Source of the DNA: Neodontobutis hainanensis
Lineage: Eukaryota; Chordata; Actinopteri; Gobiiformes; Odontobutidae
NCBI GenBank assembly: GCA_024349245.1
Contig: JALDNG010002678.1
Coordinates: forward strand, 24,912 to 88,911
DNA length: 64,000 nt
Direction: 5' to 3'
Shown: in pieces, positions 47,861-59,489 of the stretch
How the letters are laid out: each line of letters opens with the position of its first letter
Numbering within the stretch: the stretch's first letter is position 1
The notes under the pieces: model-generated
What the model saw: the letters and a program-made list of their open reading frames with translations, nothing else
The model's database searches: none
What the model was told of the DNA's origin: nothing
Translations under genes and position numbers: made by a program

Positions 47861-48780
47861 ACAAGTTTTCAATTGTTTTCAAGTTGATTTATCAAAAGCC
47901 CGTCTGCAGTTTAGATGCAGTTTTTGTTCACTTGATGGCTGCAGGGATGCTACATAAAAATCCATCCATCTTCTTTCACTAATCCAGTGTCGACCAATGG
48001 AAGCACTCCTTTTTCGAGCAGGTTTTCTGTTCCTGTGTGACAGGTTCATCATTAAAATCCATCATAAAGCCTGTTTTTTCACAGATTATTGCTTTTTACA
48101 ATGTATTAATATTATTGTACTATTTGGAGTTTAAAGGTGCAGTCTGTTTAATAAAGTTCATCTGTAGGAGATATACACTGGACCTGGTAGTATTTTACTT
48201 GCTTTTTGTTGCCAATATGGCCGATAGTTGTTCAATAGTTAGAAAAACATGTGTAAAAAAAATTTTAATAAAATGTGATTTGTGTTTGTGCTTTTGGCAA
48301 ACAATTTAACAAAAAGGCTTCTGCAATCAATGTTTGGTGACTTTGACTCAGCAAGAGGACTAAACCAGACCCTGTGATCCCAGACAGAACCAGACCAGAC
48401 TCTATGGTGTTGGATCAGGGTCACGCCACCACGTCCTTGTTCTGGGATCAGTCTTGATAATTATGTTTTTTGTCTGTTCAGTCACTTTTTTATTGTATAT
48501 ATATTGTACATATATATATGTTGATATAATATTAAATAAATGTTTTAATATAAAGTTTTTTGACAGTTAAATTTATTCCTAAATTATCGTTTCAATTCAA
48601 TGACAAATAATTAATTATTTGTGTTAAGTAAGATTTATGCAAAGTTTGTTCCTTGGTAACACTGAGCAATGTTTCTCTTTGGTATAAATACAATAACAAT
48701 GTTTTGTTTATGACAACCCAACAGTTAAAGTCTGTACGGAAATGTGACTTTCAAAGATGTGTAAAACAGAAGTGAGACTA
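47861..48780. other. AT-rich spacer before the chimeric receptor
   Basis: Contains (TA)n-like sequence at about 48495-48525. No exon or transposon coding sequence supported. Confidence 0.5.
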
Positions 48781-50249
48781 AAAAGGAGGGGCTTAGAGAG
48801 CCATAAAGAGCAATAAAGAGAGTGACTTTATTCATGTTTAAAAACAAGTCACTGAAAAATCATTTTACACAAGACACTGGAATCAGACTGAGTTTGAGGC
48901 AACATTAACAAAATGAAGAGCTTTCTTCTTCTCATCCTGTCACTAAATACAGGTAAATATGACTTCTACCTGAGTGACAGGTTTAAAGCAGAACTAAGTA
49001 AGAATAGCAAAGGTCTTTCTTACAGCTTCCTTAAAGTAAAAATAAGTGCATGCCATTTTGGTTTGATTTTAGCGAAAGCACCAATTCACACTGCTGGAGA
49101 TCGATATGTGTAAATTTAATTACCATAAAGTAATTTGTAACTCTCACATGAACATGACCTGAGACTTGTGTCGGTCGGTGGCAGCTCAACTTTCAAGTTC
49201 TGTTTTATGTTTTCTACTGTGGCCCACTTTGACATTGTTCTTCTATAATTTGAATGCTGTGTTTGTTCTGCAGGAGGCTTGGCTTCAGTAAAAGTACAGG
49301 GATGTAAAGGAGGCTGGGTTGATTTCACCTGCAGTTATTCCAATTCTAACACAAATGACAGAAACATTAAAGTAAAGACCCCAAGAGGAAGGATCGAAAA
49401 TCCTGAAGTAAATACATGGAAAGTGGACACAAGACTTTTCCTTTTCAACAACAAAACAGGGAGACAGCTGAGGATGTTTGTAAAGCCACTTGGTGATCAG
49501 GACTTTGGGAAGTACAGCTGCGAGTTTAATGAAGAAGACACTGAGAAAGAGGTAGAATTTGAGCTGAATAATGGTAAGATGAATTTTAATAAATATTAAA
49601 TAATAATGCTTTAACAAGGATATACTTTTCCAGGAAATGCCATGGACTGTCCTTAAGAGATGCTTAAGTTCCTGCCTGTACTTATCATGTTCAGACAAAG
49701 TGACAATGAGCTGAAACTACACTGTATGAGGCACTCACGCTGCCATGGCAACCAGCGATGTGAACAGATTTTAATGTGGTTTCAGAGTTTGTTGTGTGTT
49801 AGTTTTAAATACTGTTAAATGTTGTGAATATCAGATTTTTTGCTTGAAAAGCCCACCTCGCATTAGTTGTGGAGAAGGAGAGGGAGCAGAACTGAAATAG
49901 TTTGGCTCGGTTGGTTTACCAGTAAAAGTAAATCCAAATGCAAGATAACTTTTATTGTATTGTATTGAGCTTACATTTTTTGGCTTTCTTCTGCCACTGC
50001 TCTCCAGGACCCAGGTCAGATGGACCTCTTTTTCTTTTCAAATATTTATCCAAAAGTAAAATTACTATATCTCTGCAACTACAAGCTGTATTTCAATAAT
50101 TCTGGTGTCAAAATTAAGGGGGCACTTGTGAGATTTCCTAGAAGGGAAATTTTGAATGTGCAATGGTACAATTTCAGAATAAATCAAAATGGAAAACAGC
50201 AAAATAACCCTATATATATATTTAAAAAAACTTTGACCTCCGAGTGGTC

Positions 50250-51421
50250 TCATCCTTTGAGCTTGGGTCCTCTACCAGAGTCCTGGGAGCTTGAGGGTTC
50301 TGCGCAGTACCTTTGCTGTTCCTAGTACTGCACTTTTCTGGACCGAGTGTCTGGTGTTCTTCCAGGGATCTGCTGTAGCCACTCTTCCAGTTTGGGGGTC
50401 ACTGCCACATCGAGTGCTCCGATGACCACGTGCACCACTGTCGCCTTCACCTTCCAAGTCTTTTCCAGCTCTTCTCTGAGCCCTTGGTATTTCTCTAGTT
50501 TCTCATGTTCCTTTTTCCTGATGTTGCAATCACTTGGTATTGCCACATCAACCACAACGGCTTTCCTCTGCTGTTTGTCCACCACCACGATGTCTGGTTG
50601 GTTCGCCATTACCATTCTGTCAGTCTGGATCTGGAAGTCCCACAGGATCTTGGCTCGGTCATTCTCTACCACCTTTGGAGGTGTTTCCCACTTTGACCTT
50701 GGGGTTTCCAGTCCATACTTCGTGCAGATGTTCCTGTACACTATGCCAGCCACTTGGTTATGGCGTTCCATGTATGCTTTCCCTGCCAGCATCTTACACC
50801 CTGCAGTTAAGTGTTGGATTGTCTCAGGGGCCTGTTTGCACAGCCTACACCTTGGGTCTTGTCTGGTGTGGTAGATCTGGGCCTCTATTGCTCTGTGGCT
50901 CAGGGCATGTTCCTGTGCAGCCATGATGAGTGCCTCTGTGCTGTCCTTCAGTCCGGCCCGTTCTAGCCATTGGTAGGATTTCTTGATATCAGCCACTTCA
51001 GTTATGTTCGGTGGTACATCCCATGTAGGGGTTTGTCCTCCCATGATGGTCCCTCCTCCAGCTCCTCTTCCGCTGTTCCCCATTGTCTGAGACATTCACT
51101 GAGTACGTCATCTGTTGGGGCCTTATCTTTGATGTACTTGTGGATATTGGATGTTTCATCCTGGATAGTGGCTCTCACACTCACTAGTCCACGGACGCCT
51201 TCCTTACGGCTAGCGTACAGTCTCAGGGTGCTGGATTTGGGATGGAACCCTCCATGCATGGTGAGGAGCTTTTGTGTCTGTAATGTCTGTGGTCTGTATC
51301 TTTCCATTGGCCACCTTATTATTCCCAGGGTATCTGATCACTGGCAGGGCGTAGCTGCTTATTGCCCGTGCCTTGTTCTTGCCATTGAGCTGACTTCTTA
51401 GGACTTTCGAACATTGCTGTC
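50250..51421 (-). mobile_element. R4/Dong/Rex6-like LINE C-terminus with restriction-like endonuclease
   Basis: Minus-strand reading from about 51420: YALPVIRYPGNNKVANGKI, TKAPHHAWRVP, RLYASRKEGVRGLVSV, LSECLRQWG, then a long open frame 51095-50322. That frame holds a zinc-knuckle-like CRLCKQAPETIQHLTAGC and the nuclease-like PDIVVVDKQQRKAVVVDVAI. This order, RT end then Cys/His knuckle then PD..D nuclease, is that of site-specific-type LINEs with a restriction-like endonuclease. It is 5'-truncated, with one or two frame changes. It sits where Ig2 of the chimeric receptor should be. Confidence 0.75.
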
Positions 51422-52247
51422 CAGGCAAGAAACATAGTCCCTCCAGTGTTCTGTGGGTGTTCCCTCCATCCCTGGACTGAGGGAGGAGACTGAAATGAAA
51501 ACAATACACTGACTGGATCATAAAGAGTAGAACTTAGTCTTGAGTTTCATTGACACAAGCATGAGACTTCTATAAATGCTATTCATCATTGTCCTTGTCT
51601 TTCTTCCCATTTAGATCTCACTACATTTGAGAAGAATACAGCAATTAAAGAAGATATTGAAAATACATGTTACTATTCAAAGAAACAATCCAACAATACA
51701 TTCCTTTGTAAAGGAGAAAATCCAGAGACATGCCATTGTTTGGTGAACAGAGAGCAGCCAAGTCTGAGCCCAGAGAGGTTTACTCTGAAGGACACTGAGA
51801 AAAAGAAGATTATCCTTAAAATAAACAACGTAACAGAAGAAGACAAAGGGATGTACTGGATTGGAGCTGAGAGCAACAACACAAAATATGAAAAACACTT
51901 CCTGTGCAGACTGAACCTGACTGTCGGTGAGTTTAGTTTGATTTATTAGATGTTATAGGTTGGCTTTGTGCAAAACTGTAAAGTGGAGAAATACTTTCTT
52001 GTCTTTGACATAAAACAATAGTCAATAGGCCTTTAGGAAAAAATACATTCAAATACATAGCGCCCAGCTCTACAATAACAAATGCATGTCTTTATATCAG
52101 GTTGGTTACATTCAAATGTCCTCTTCTGAGTAAAGTGAGCTGTTCTGACCTTAAGTACAAACTAAACAGAATTTTACAAGACATGTCTGCTCTACAAAGT
52201 GTTCCTGTACCGTGTCAGGTCACATGCTCTTTGTCTTTACGTCACAG

Positions 52248-52480
52248 CCCAATGTGTGTCTGAGACGGGACAGTCCCAGACACACTATGTGCCAGAGCGC
52301 TGGTGTCAGAAGTGAAGCAGGAACAGTGAACTGTAGTTGTCTTTTGTGTCCTGCAAATCTCAGGAGAGGAGTTTACTGTCCCTCTCAACGAGAAAAAGCA
52401 CAAAAGCACAACAATCACTGTTCCTCCTTTATCTCCTCTCAGTGTACTTCACCAACACTCACAAGAACCACGGCATGCAC
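52248..52480 (+). pseudogene. Possible relic of a fourth Ig exon
   Basis: After CGTCACAG a phase-1 frame reads AQCVSETGQSQTHYVPERWC then stops. In another frame AGTVNCSCLLC continues the cysteine-rich pattern. It could be a decayed Ig domain placed after Ig3. B1 has a shorter trace at 42829. Low certainty. Confidence 0.3.
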
Positions 52481-53560
52481 TTAAGCATAAATACTTGAGT
52501 TTCGCCAGGACCATTTATGAACTCAATTAGCAAAAGTGATTCCTTGAAGTGGTCCTGAAATCATATTATAAATCTAATCATCAATTATTATTATTATTAT
52601 TCCTTCAGTACAAAAGGGTCACTGCAGGTGTTATCTTAATGAAATCAAATATCAACCAAACACTTGGCCTGGCCTTACACCACAGAACATTACAGTAGGC
52701 TGTTTCATTTTGGGTAAACTAAAGAGAATTGCAGGAGGATAAAAAAAATATAATTTAATAACAGTGTGTATATTAGGGATATAATGATTCAAATTTATTT
52801 GTTTTTATTTTATTGCATTACTGTATTGCATTTTAAAATTTGTCAACTGCTGTAGTGACATATTTATATTATATTGACATATAATAAAATTTACTTACTT
52901 ACTTCTACGCACATCTAATGGTATCTTTGCCTAGACTTAACATTTAAAACACTACGTTTCATTCGCGTTTGGTGAGAACCTACCTTAACACAGGACAGAG
53001 TCGAATCAAATGAAGGAAGCGAACATAGCACGATATCTTCAGCCGTTTGCCTTATTTCACATTTGTTCAAAAAGAAGGTTATTGTTAGCTAAAGGAAAGC
53101 TAATTTATGTAGCCTACAGTTTATCCGAGGGTTATGTAGCAGCTTCCCATCGAACCTTGAAGGTGAGGGTCAGAGTTGGGTCCTGGTGTTGCGAAACCAC
53201 CAATAAATAGTCTTATTGCGGTGCTTTGGTCTTAAAAACTTGATTTCATGGTTATTGTGTATTAATGATATGAATCTGTGCAATATAAATATAGGTAGAT
53301 GATTTTGACATTTCAAAAGTAGCTCGCTAGCTGAAAAAGTGTGGGAACCCCTGTTTTATACCAGTTTACTAACAACAAAAAGCTCTGGTATTTGGTATTC
53401 ATCAATTTAACTCAATAAAGTAGGAGTCATTATCTATTGTTGAAAAGACTGCAAGCAAACACTGTTCTTCTATAAATGGAAAAGTCTGTGTCTATTGTAC
53501 CTTAAAAGTGGCTTCAACTAGCAAAAAAATTACATAAAATATGGGTTTCTTTTCTTTTCT
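52481..53560. other. Intron of the chimeric receptor, no TM exon found
   Basis: AT-rich, with an ATT run at about 52584-52600 and a LINE-type tail (AAAATTTACTTACTTACTT) at about 52885-52903. I looked for the leucine-rich TM exon seen at 44162 and 62625 and did not find it. Confidence 0.55.
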
Positions 53561-54216
53561 ATCCAGGGAATAGAAGCGATAGAGCTGCTGCACAGACTGA
53601 TAGAAAGGTTGGTCTCAATAATCAATGATCTTATGTTTGATTTTTAATAAGCAAATGATTTGAACGAGTCTCATTCGTGCTTATAGGAGGAGTATGTTTA
53701 TGAAGAGATACAGACGCCAGCTCCAGACAAAACGATCAGAACAGTTTACGCCATCGCCAGCCTCAGCCAAGACGCTGCTTCTGTTCATTACACCGTCAAC
53801 TTCCTGAACAGAGACAAGACTGTGGCGCCCAAACCCAGCTCCTCTCACTGTGAATATGCCACTGTGTTCAGTTTGAGCAAAGACAGCTGTACCATCCAGT
53901 CACTGCCTCCAGAGGATCCTCTCTACTCAAACATCCTCAAGTAATATGAGGTCAGTCATTTAGAACATCACAAATACAGGATGTGCTCAGATTGGGATTG
54001 TTTCAGCATTTATTTGTGTAAAAATATATATATTTGATGATTGATCTGATTGTTTAGTTGTCTATTTTTGTTCCTTTTTTATTTGAACTGCCAAAGTGAC
54101 CTTGTAAACAGGATTTCTGTCACAGTGGTCTTGTTTTTGTCATAGATTGTAAAAAAAAAAAGGATGTTATCCGCCCATTGCTCCTCTATTTACTGATATT
54201 GTCATTATCACAGGGC

Positions 54217-54222
54217 AATAAA
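54217..54222 (+). terminator. Polyadenylation signal AATAAA
   Basis: The first canonical hexamer after the tail stop at 53944, about 270 bases downstream. Plausible 3' end signal for the chimeric gene. Confidence 0.4.
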
Positions 54223-55300
54223 ATGGCATTACATCCGGCTTTTCGCTTTTACTCCATAGTAAAACAATAGTTTTCAGATAGCATTAACGGACATATTACC
54301 GTAATCAAAAAATCACCCCAGGGTTGTCACGTAGTAAAAACTTCTAAAAAGCTCTAGAGACCGGAGCCATCTTTTGTACCAGGCTGTAAACATGATTTTT
54401 ACTCTTGTAAAGTCGCCATTGGGTTTCTCCTTATATTTCTGCTTTTGGAGCCTGCCCTCTGGTGGACGGAGGTTTATCGCTGTATTTCGTTGTATTTTGC
54501 CGTATGGCGGCGCCCTTACTCGAGGACCATTTAAGAGGTTTCATGAGAGACACTTGGTTTTTGTGCAGATTTAATGTTCTTTATTCAATTTCAAATGCTC
54601 AAGTCTTTCTTAAAAGTAAGGATTTTTGTTGAATAGGTAAATGCTCTCATTGATCACAAGAATGAGCATATGTTGCATAACCATTGGTTAAATACTTGTA
54701 TTAAAACTGATAATGGTAATTTTTACCCATTTATGTAACATTTATAAAGTGACGCTTTGTAATAATACGATGCTTATACACAGCAGTTTTGTTACTGTAT
54801 TTGTCTGTTCTGTATGCTTTACTGACTCATCCCTTTATATTAGGAGCTATTGTTTTTTCCTATTTGCTTTTCACAATATGTCAGATTTTGGTCAGTGGGC
54901 TGAAGTATTTCTTATTCTGCTTTGACTAAAGTGTTTATTAAAAAGAATTATAGTCCTACATGTCGTAAAGACTTTAATGTAACTATATACACTGTTATGA
55001 ATATTACCATTTATGGTTAATATCAGCTCTATTTACTGTAAATGTCCCACAATGCTCTACAGTTGATGTGAGTATGTGTTTGTGTGAGATGTACAATAAA
55101 CAGGACAGAGGCTTTATCTCCATCTTTATTTCATGTAAACTAGTTCGTCTGGGGGAAAAATGACCTGATGCTAATACAAATAAAAATCAGTTCAATCCTT
55201 TTTGTCACGGTCTGAAAAAGGGTGTATTACAAACTTGTGAGCACTAGTTTAGGTCGACCCTCTAATAGAAAATGTCTAGCTCATATCCATGCTCTCTGTG
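54223..55300. other. Spacer, no gene seen
   Basis: AT-rich sequence without supported exons or transposon coding regions. The 3'UTR of the minus-strand CAND-like exon may extend leftward from 55304. Confidence 0.45.
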
Positions 55301-55304
55301 GGGC

Positions 55305-56622
55305 CTAACCCTCCTGCCTCCACTCCTGGACGCTCTGGTAGATGGAGGCCATGTCCGCGTTGGTTCGGATCATGTTGGCGACCCGCCATGCTGACGGCTG
55401 CCCTCGACTTCGGGGGAAGGCCAAAATGGCAGCGATGGCTCGCATAGCTGACCGTCGCAGCTCCTCCTGCTTCTCAAACTCCGGCTTCACAGAGCCGGCC
55501 TTCACCTGCAGAGAAATGAGAGGTTAGTTCAAGGTATTTCATGATATACACTAGCCTGCATTAAACTGTATTTAATTACCTGACTTAAATACAAACGCTG
55601 TAGTACTGCTATTACAAGGTCGTAACTTATCTTAAATCCAACCTATTTAGTTAAATTTAATGTACGTAATGAATCTATCTTAGGTTTTACCGTCTTTTTT
55701 GCCCATTACAAGCTGAGAACATCCCACAGAAGTGTTGGAGATGCCTCTCATCCAAGCATCCATCTATCCATATCTTTTGTATTTTCTGCCTCAAATTCTT
55801 CTTTACTGACCAAATCTTCAGTTGCTATTTATAATATATGCCGAACCATTTTCCAAGTTTGCTGTAATTGCCCATTTTTAGTATAAAAGCCTACAATAAG
55901 CAGTGGTGAATGAGGGTCTAATTGACTTTGTGAAGAGATATGTGTACATTTATAGCCGACAAGTGATTAATTTTACAATGTATTATGGCATTTGGAAAAC
56001 ATCTGATGTAAATATAACTCCAGTGACCATTAAAATGTATATTCAACTGTCCCCTTTGGCATCTGAAAGCCAAAACGTCAAAGAAATACAAGACTCTGAA
56101 CTATTTTCCACTGGCCAATCACATAAAATATCATAACATACTTGTACATAATTGCAGTTGAAGCGGTCTCGTTATAAAGAATATGATGTTCACATTGCTA
56201 ATATGAGGAGCATATGTTTTTTGATTGTTCTGTTCTCATTCTTTCTCTCTAGTTAACATCAAAAACAATATGTCTGACTATACATCACATCCATCTTCAT
56301 CCTATAACTTGGCAGTACCTTGGTTGTGCATGTTGCTTTTAGTGGCTCCAACAGTCGGTCTAATCTTTGTAAAACTCCAGCAGGACACAGAGAGGCCAGT
56401 CTGGCCAAAACTCAGACTGCCAGTATCTTAAGGACATTGTTTCTAACCTGACCTCTCTGATAAGGTCCTTTCTGAGCTGCGTCTCTTTGTAAAGGTGGGG
56501 CAGGACTTTTGGGAAAAGCCCACAGATCAGAAATGGTTTATTATGAGCCGCTGAGTTAAACATCACCAAAGCAACACGACGGATGTTGATGTCCCCGTCC
56601 TGAAGCGTGGATAAGAAGTCAC
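55305..56622 (-). pseudogene. CAND1/CAND2-like gene fragment, two exons including the C-terminus
   Basis: CAND proteins bind cullin-RBX cores and exchange SCF substrate receptors. Two minus-strand exons match this HEAT-repeat family. Exon 56622-56448 reads GDFLSTLQDGDINIRRVALV, FNSAAHNKPFLI, VLPHLYKETQLRKDLIREV, between a good acceptor (CTGTCAG) and donor (CAG|GTTAGA). Terminal exon 55505-55305 reads VKAGSVKPEFEKQEELRRSA, MRAIAAIL, then a diverged end NADMASIYQSVQEWRQEG and TAG. In known CAND proteins about 75-80 residues lie between these blocks, and I cannot find them in the 940-base gap. The phase also does not fit directly. It is probably a decayed or partial duplicate, kept with introns, so not a retrocopy. 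Upstream exons were not found to the right. Confidence 0.75.
55510..56440. other. Gap between the two CAND-like exons
   Basis: Searched by eye for the missing HEAT-repeat block on the minus strand and found none. The plus-strand open frame at 56225-56431 (hydrophobic PWLCMLLLVAPTVGLIF) overlaps the antisense of this region and has only weak support. Confidence 0.5.
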
Positions 56623-56844
56623 CTGACAGACAGATTTTCCATCACATGTTAGTTTTCTAAAAGAATGGTATACAGGGCTAGTGTTTATTGTGGTGGCTTG
56701 TGTCAGGCTTACTGGCATCAAAAGTCAGCTCTGTCATGACAATATATATACACATTATATTATTAAATATTATTAGCGGACCTCTTGACAGTCCCGCATG
56801 TTTCTCGTGAGAAGGCTGGGGTCGAGGAAAGACAGAACCGAATC

Positions 56845-56880
56845 ACTTTGGAAAGCGTCGGCTAAATAACTAAATGTAAA
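56845..56880 (+). repeat. SINE tail fragment
   Basis: AAAGCGTCGGCTAAATAACTA followed by AATGTAAATG matches the 3' tail of the SINE at 30813. Confidence 0.6.
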
Positions 56881-57009
56881 TGTGTGATTGATTGACAGAC
56901 TTTGGCAAAATGGTTCATTTTGTGACACTTTTGCACTTACGCTCTTTAGCACAGCATACTTCTTTTTCAGCATTGCTACTCTCTTTGTGCATTTCTGCTG
57001 TGTGTCTTC

Positions 57010-57260
57010 ATTTAGAGAAAATGGTCTTCCGCAATTTTGTATAAACATGCAATGTCAATGCAGTGGCTTAGCAGTTTCTCTCTTACTTGGGGCAAGTTTA
57101 TTGCAAAGACGATTCTGTTCCGTATCATCTCGTCACTGTCAACGTAGCCGCACTGTTTCACAATCAGATTTAACTCCTTAACAAAATGTTCTAATGATTC
57201 CCCATTGGTTTTGGGCAGCTTTGAGGTGAACTTGTTTGAACTGAGCTGTGCATCCGCAGG
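57010..57260 (-). mobile_element. Gypsy-type gag fragment, minus strand
   Basis: The minus strand is open and reads FTSKLPKTNGESLEHFVKEL, IVKQCGYVDSDEMIRNRIVF and REKLLSHCIDI, the capsid-like part of fish Ty3/gypsy gag. It is truncated on both sides. Confidence 0.65.
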
Positions 57261-57650
57261 GCTGTGCACACTTGTATATAAGCCACCCAAATACAGCAAT
57301 GATTTAATCAATGACCTTTCTAAATTTTTGGCTGAGTTTGTGCCAATGTATAACAGGGTCCTTATTTTAGAGGACATTAACATCCGCGTGTGTTGTCCTG
57401 AAAAGCCAATGGCAAGAATCTTTTTTAGTGTCATTTTAATCTTGTGCAGCATGTATCTGTAACACTGATCACTGGCACACTCTTGATCTTGAAGTCTGTG
57501 ATGCCTTTTTATCTGACCATGATGCCTGTTGTATTTAAAATGCTAATCTCTTGTTTCGTAGTTAACCCCTCCACCGCTGCTTTTAATCTCTTTGTCCTAA
57601 CTCAACTGTTGCTCTCCTCAAAGGAATTACAGCCAGATTTGTGATTAAGT
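57258..57650 (+). mobile_element. LINE endonuclease fragment, plus strand
   Basis: Reads YKPPKYSNDLINDLSKFLAE, NRVLILEDINIRVC (GDFN box mutated to EDIN) and, after frame changes, LSDHDAC-like sequence at about 57510. It is the middle of an AP endonuclease domain of the CR1/Rex group. It abuts the oppositely oriented gag fragment. Confidence 0.65.
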
Positions 57651-57794
57651 AGTAAAAAAAATTTTTGATCGATTCACAGCTTTAGTTTTTATAGATTTTG
57701 GTTCAGACAAAGTGGGAAGGTCCCTTTTTGAAAGGGACAAAATGTATCTTTAATTTGAGCAACCGGTGACGAAAGATCTGTAAAACTTCTAACA

Positions 57795-57911
57795 TTCAAC
57801 ACAGATATGAGATAATCTATTCAGGAAACACAGCAGCACAAGCAGAGACTCTCTGAAGAAGCACAACGACAACATACTTCATTAAAAGCAGCAGAAATGA
57901 GACACATCGCA
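57795..57911 (+). promoter_or_regulatory. Conserved 5' flank of receptor B2
   Basis: GATATGAGATAATCTATTCAG through CATACTTCATTAAA to the ATG matches the flank of B1 almost base for base. The common block starts at about 57795, which marks the left edge of this duplication unit. Confidence 0.5.
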
Positions 57912-59489
57912 ATGAAAGGCTTTCTTCTGCTCATTTTCTCACTGGTGACAGGTAAAGACATGCTACTCTGAACAAATATTAGGCATAAATGTGATGTGCT
58001 CATTGAAAATTATATATATTCTGTGTATTACTTGATTCTGTATCAGACATAACAATGCACCGAATGTGAAATAAAGTAAAGTTTTTGGTTGCTTATGGAG
58101 CTAATGAGAACACACTTTTATAAAAGACTTTTACAACTTTGAACCTACGACTACTTCAGTGCAGTACATTTATTTCAACAACAGACACTGAGGGAATATC
58201 CTGAGCCACAGTTAAACTGATGTTAAAGGTGTTTTAAATGTTTTGTATGATTTAGTTTCTTGATGTTTCTCCTGTCTTCTTCTGCAAACTGACAATGTAT
58301 CTACTGTAGGGAATAAATTAAGTAATTTAATTTATTAGTAAGTATAATAATTTAATAATATATATATAATTATTTTGTCGTGATGAGAATTTATCTCTTG
58401 TTTTCTCATTTGTTCATGAGCTCCCTTTTTGTTTGTGTTTCTGTCAAAGCTACAGCAAAGACCAGTATTTTGTGATTGGTTTATAGGCTTTAAACCTTAT
58501 TTGACAAATATAAAAGCTCTGTGGTTTTACGTGTTCATTGAGGTTCAGACGCCTCTGGGACTCACACATAATGTGTCCAGAGCAATAAACAGAATTAAAT
58601 AAAAGAAAAACACTGTATTAATATGTGTCTGTTGCAGGTGGTCAGGAGCTGGATGGATGTAAAGGAGGATGGGTCAGGTTCACCTGTAAAAATACAGATC
58701 ATCATCATTTAAACTTTCCAACAGAGAAAATGAAATCTTTTGGAAAAGATGGAAAAATTTTACTGCCATTCAAAACCTTCAACAAGACGACAATGTGACA
58801 GTCTGTTCAAGAAATGGATCAAGAAAACTGAGAATTGGTAAAACAAACCAGCTCAATTATTTATGATAGATGAAGAATTAGTGTCCATTTTAAAATATAA
58901 TCAATTAATGCAAATGTGACAAATGCATTTTGAGTTTCTTTCATTTCTTTTATTTGCAGTTGACTGTGAAGACCAGATTAAACAGACTGCCTTTATTAAA
59001 GCTACAACTACAATCAACTGTGGAAACAGAAAAATAAAACAAACAGGACAACATAATTTGTGCAAAGAGACGGAGGATTTCAAGTGTGACGATGTCTCAT
59101 CAAAAATTATAAACGAAAAGTACAGCAAGACACAAAACATAAGTGGTTTGTATGTGACGATTAGCAACATAACTTCCGAAGACGAGGGTGTTTACTGGTG
59201 CGTGATTAAAGAGTATCATGTCTCTGCAGCGTACAGGAAAGTCCACGCCACTGTTCTCTCAGGTCAGTGTCACAGTCTTTGTGTTTCTGTGTTTGTCGCC
59301 TGAGGCCGACGCCAGAGGAAATGTCAATTGAAGTCCAAAAAAATTTGGCTTTTGTGGTTTTCACAAGGCGTAGGAAATATAACGTAATAATATGTAACAA
59401 CTCTTCCATCTGGACCAAAGAAGCAGACCATCGGACTTTCTTGGTGTGAATACACCAGGAAAGTCCGCTTGTTTGGTCCAGATGGAATG

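Larger units (their letters stand above)
48913..53944 (+). pseudogene. Chimeric receptor: subfamily A front, subfamily B third Ig domain and tail
   Basis: Exons seen: A-type leader 48913-48952 (MKSFLLLILSLNTG), A-type Ig1 49274-49573 (GCKGGWVDFTC to KYSCEF, intact), B-type Ig3 51615-51926 (YYSKK, TFLCKGEN, GMYWIGAE, intact), B-type juxtamembrane 53567-53607, and B-type tail 53687-53944 ending SNILK. All of these are open, and the junctions fit in phase 1. No Ig2, stalk or transmembrane exon was found. The place of Ig2 is taken by an R4-like LINE fragment, and 52500-53560 has no TM-like exon. Without a membrane segment the spliced product would not reach the surface normally, so it is probably dead or incompletely assembled. 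The tail tyrosines are YVYEEI, TVYAIA, VHYTVN, CEYATV and LYSNI. Third position of the WxC motif in Ig3: Trp-Ile-Gly replaces the usual Trp-Cys-Gly. Confidence 0.7.

Noticed and set aside
50347..50926. Plus-strand open frames of 130-175 residues
   Set aside because: They are antisense to the long minus-strand LINE endonuclease frame.
55342..55527. Plus-strand open frame over the CAND-like terminal exon
   Set aside because: It is antisense of a recognised exon and low-complexity Arg/Ala.
56225..56431. Plus-strand hydrophobic protein exon
   Set aside because: It overlaps the left part of the CAND-like region, has no partner exon and only a weak acceptor.
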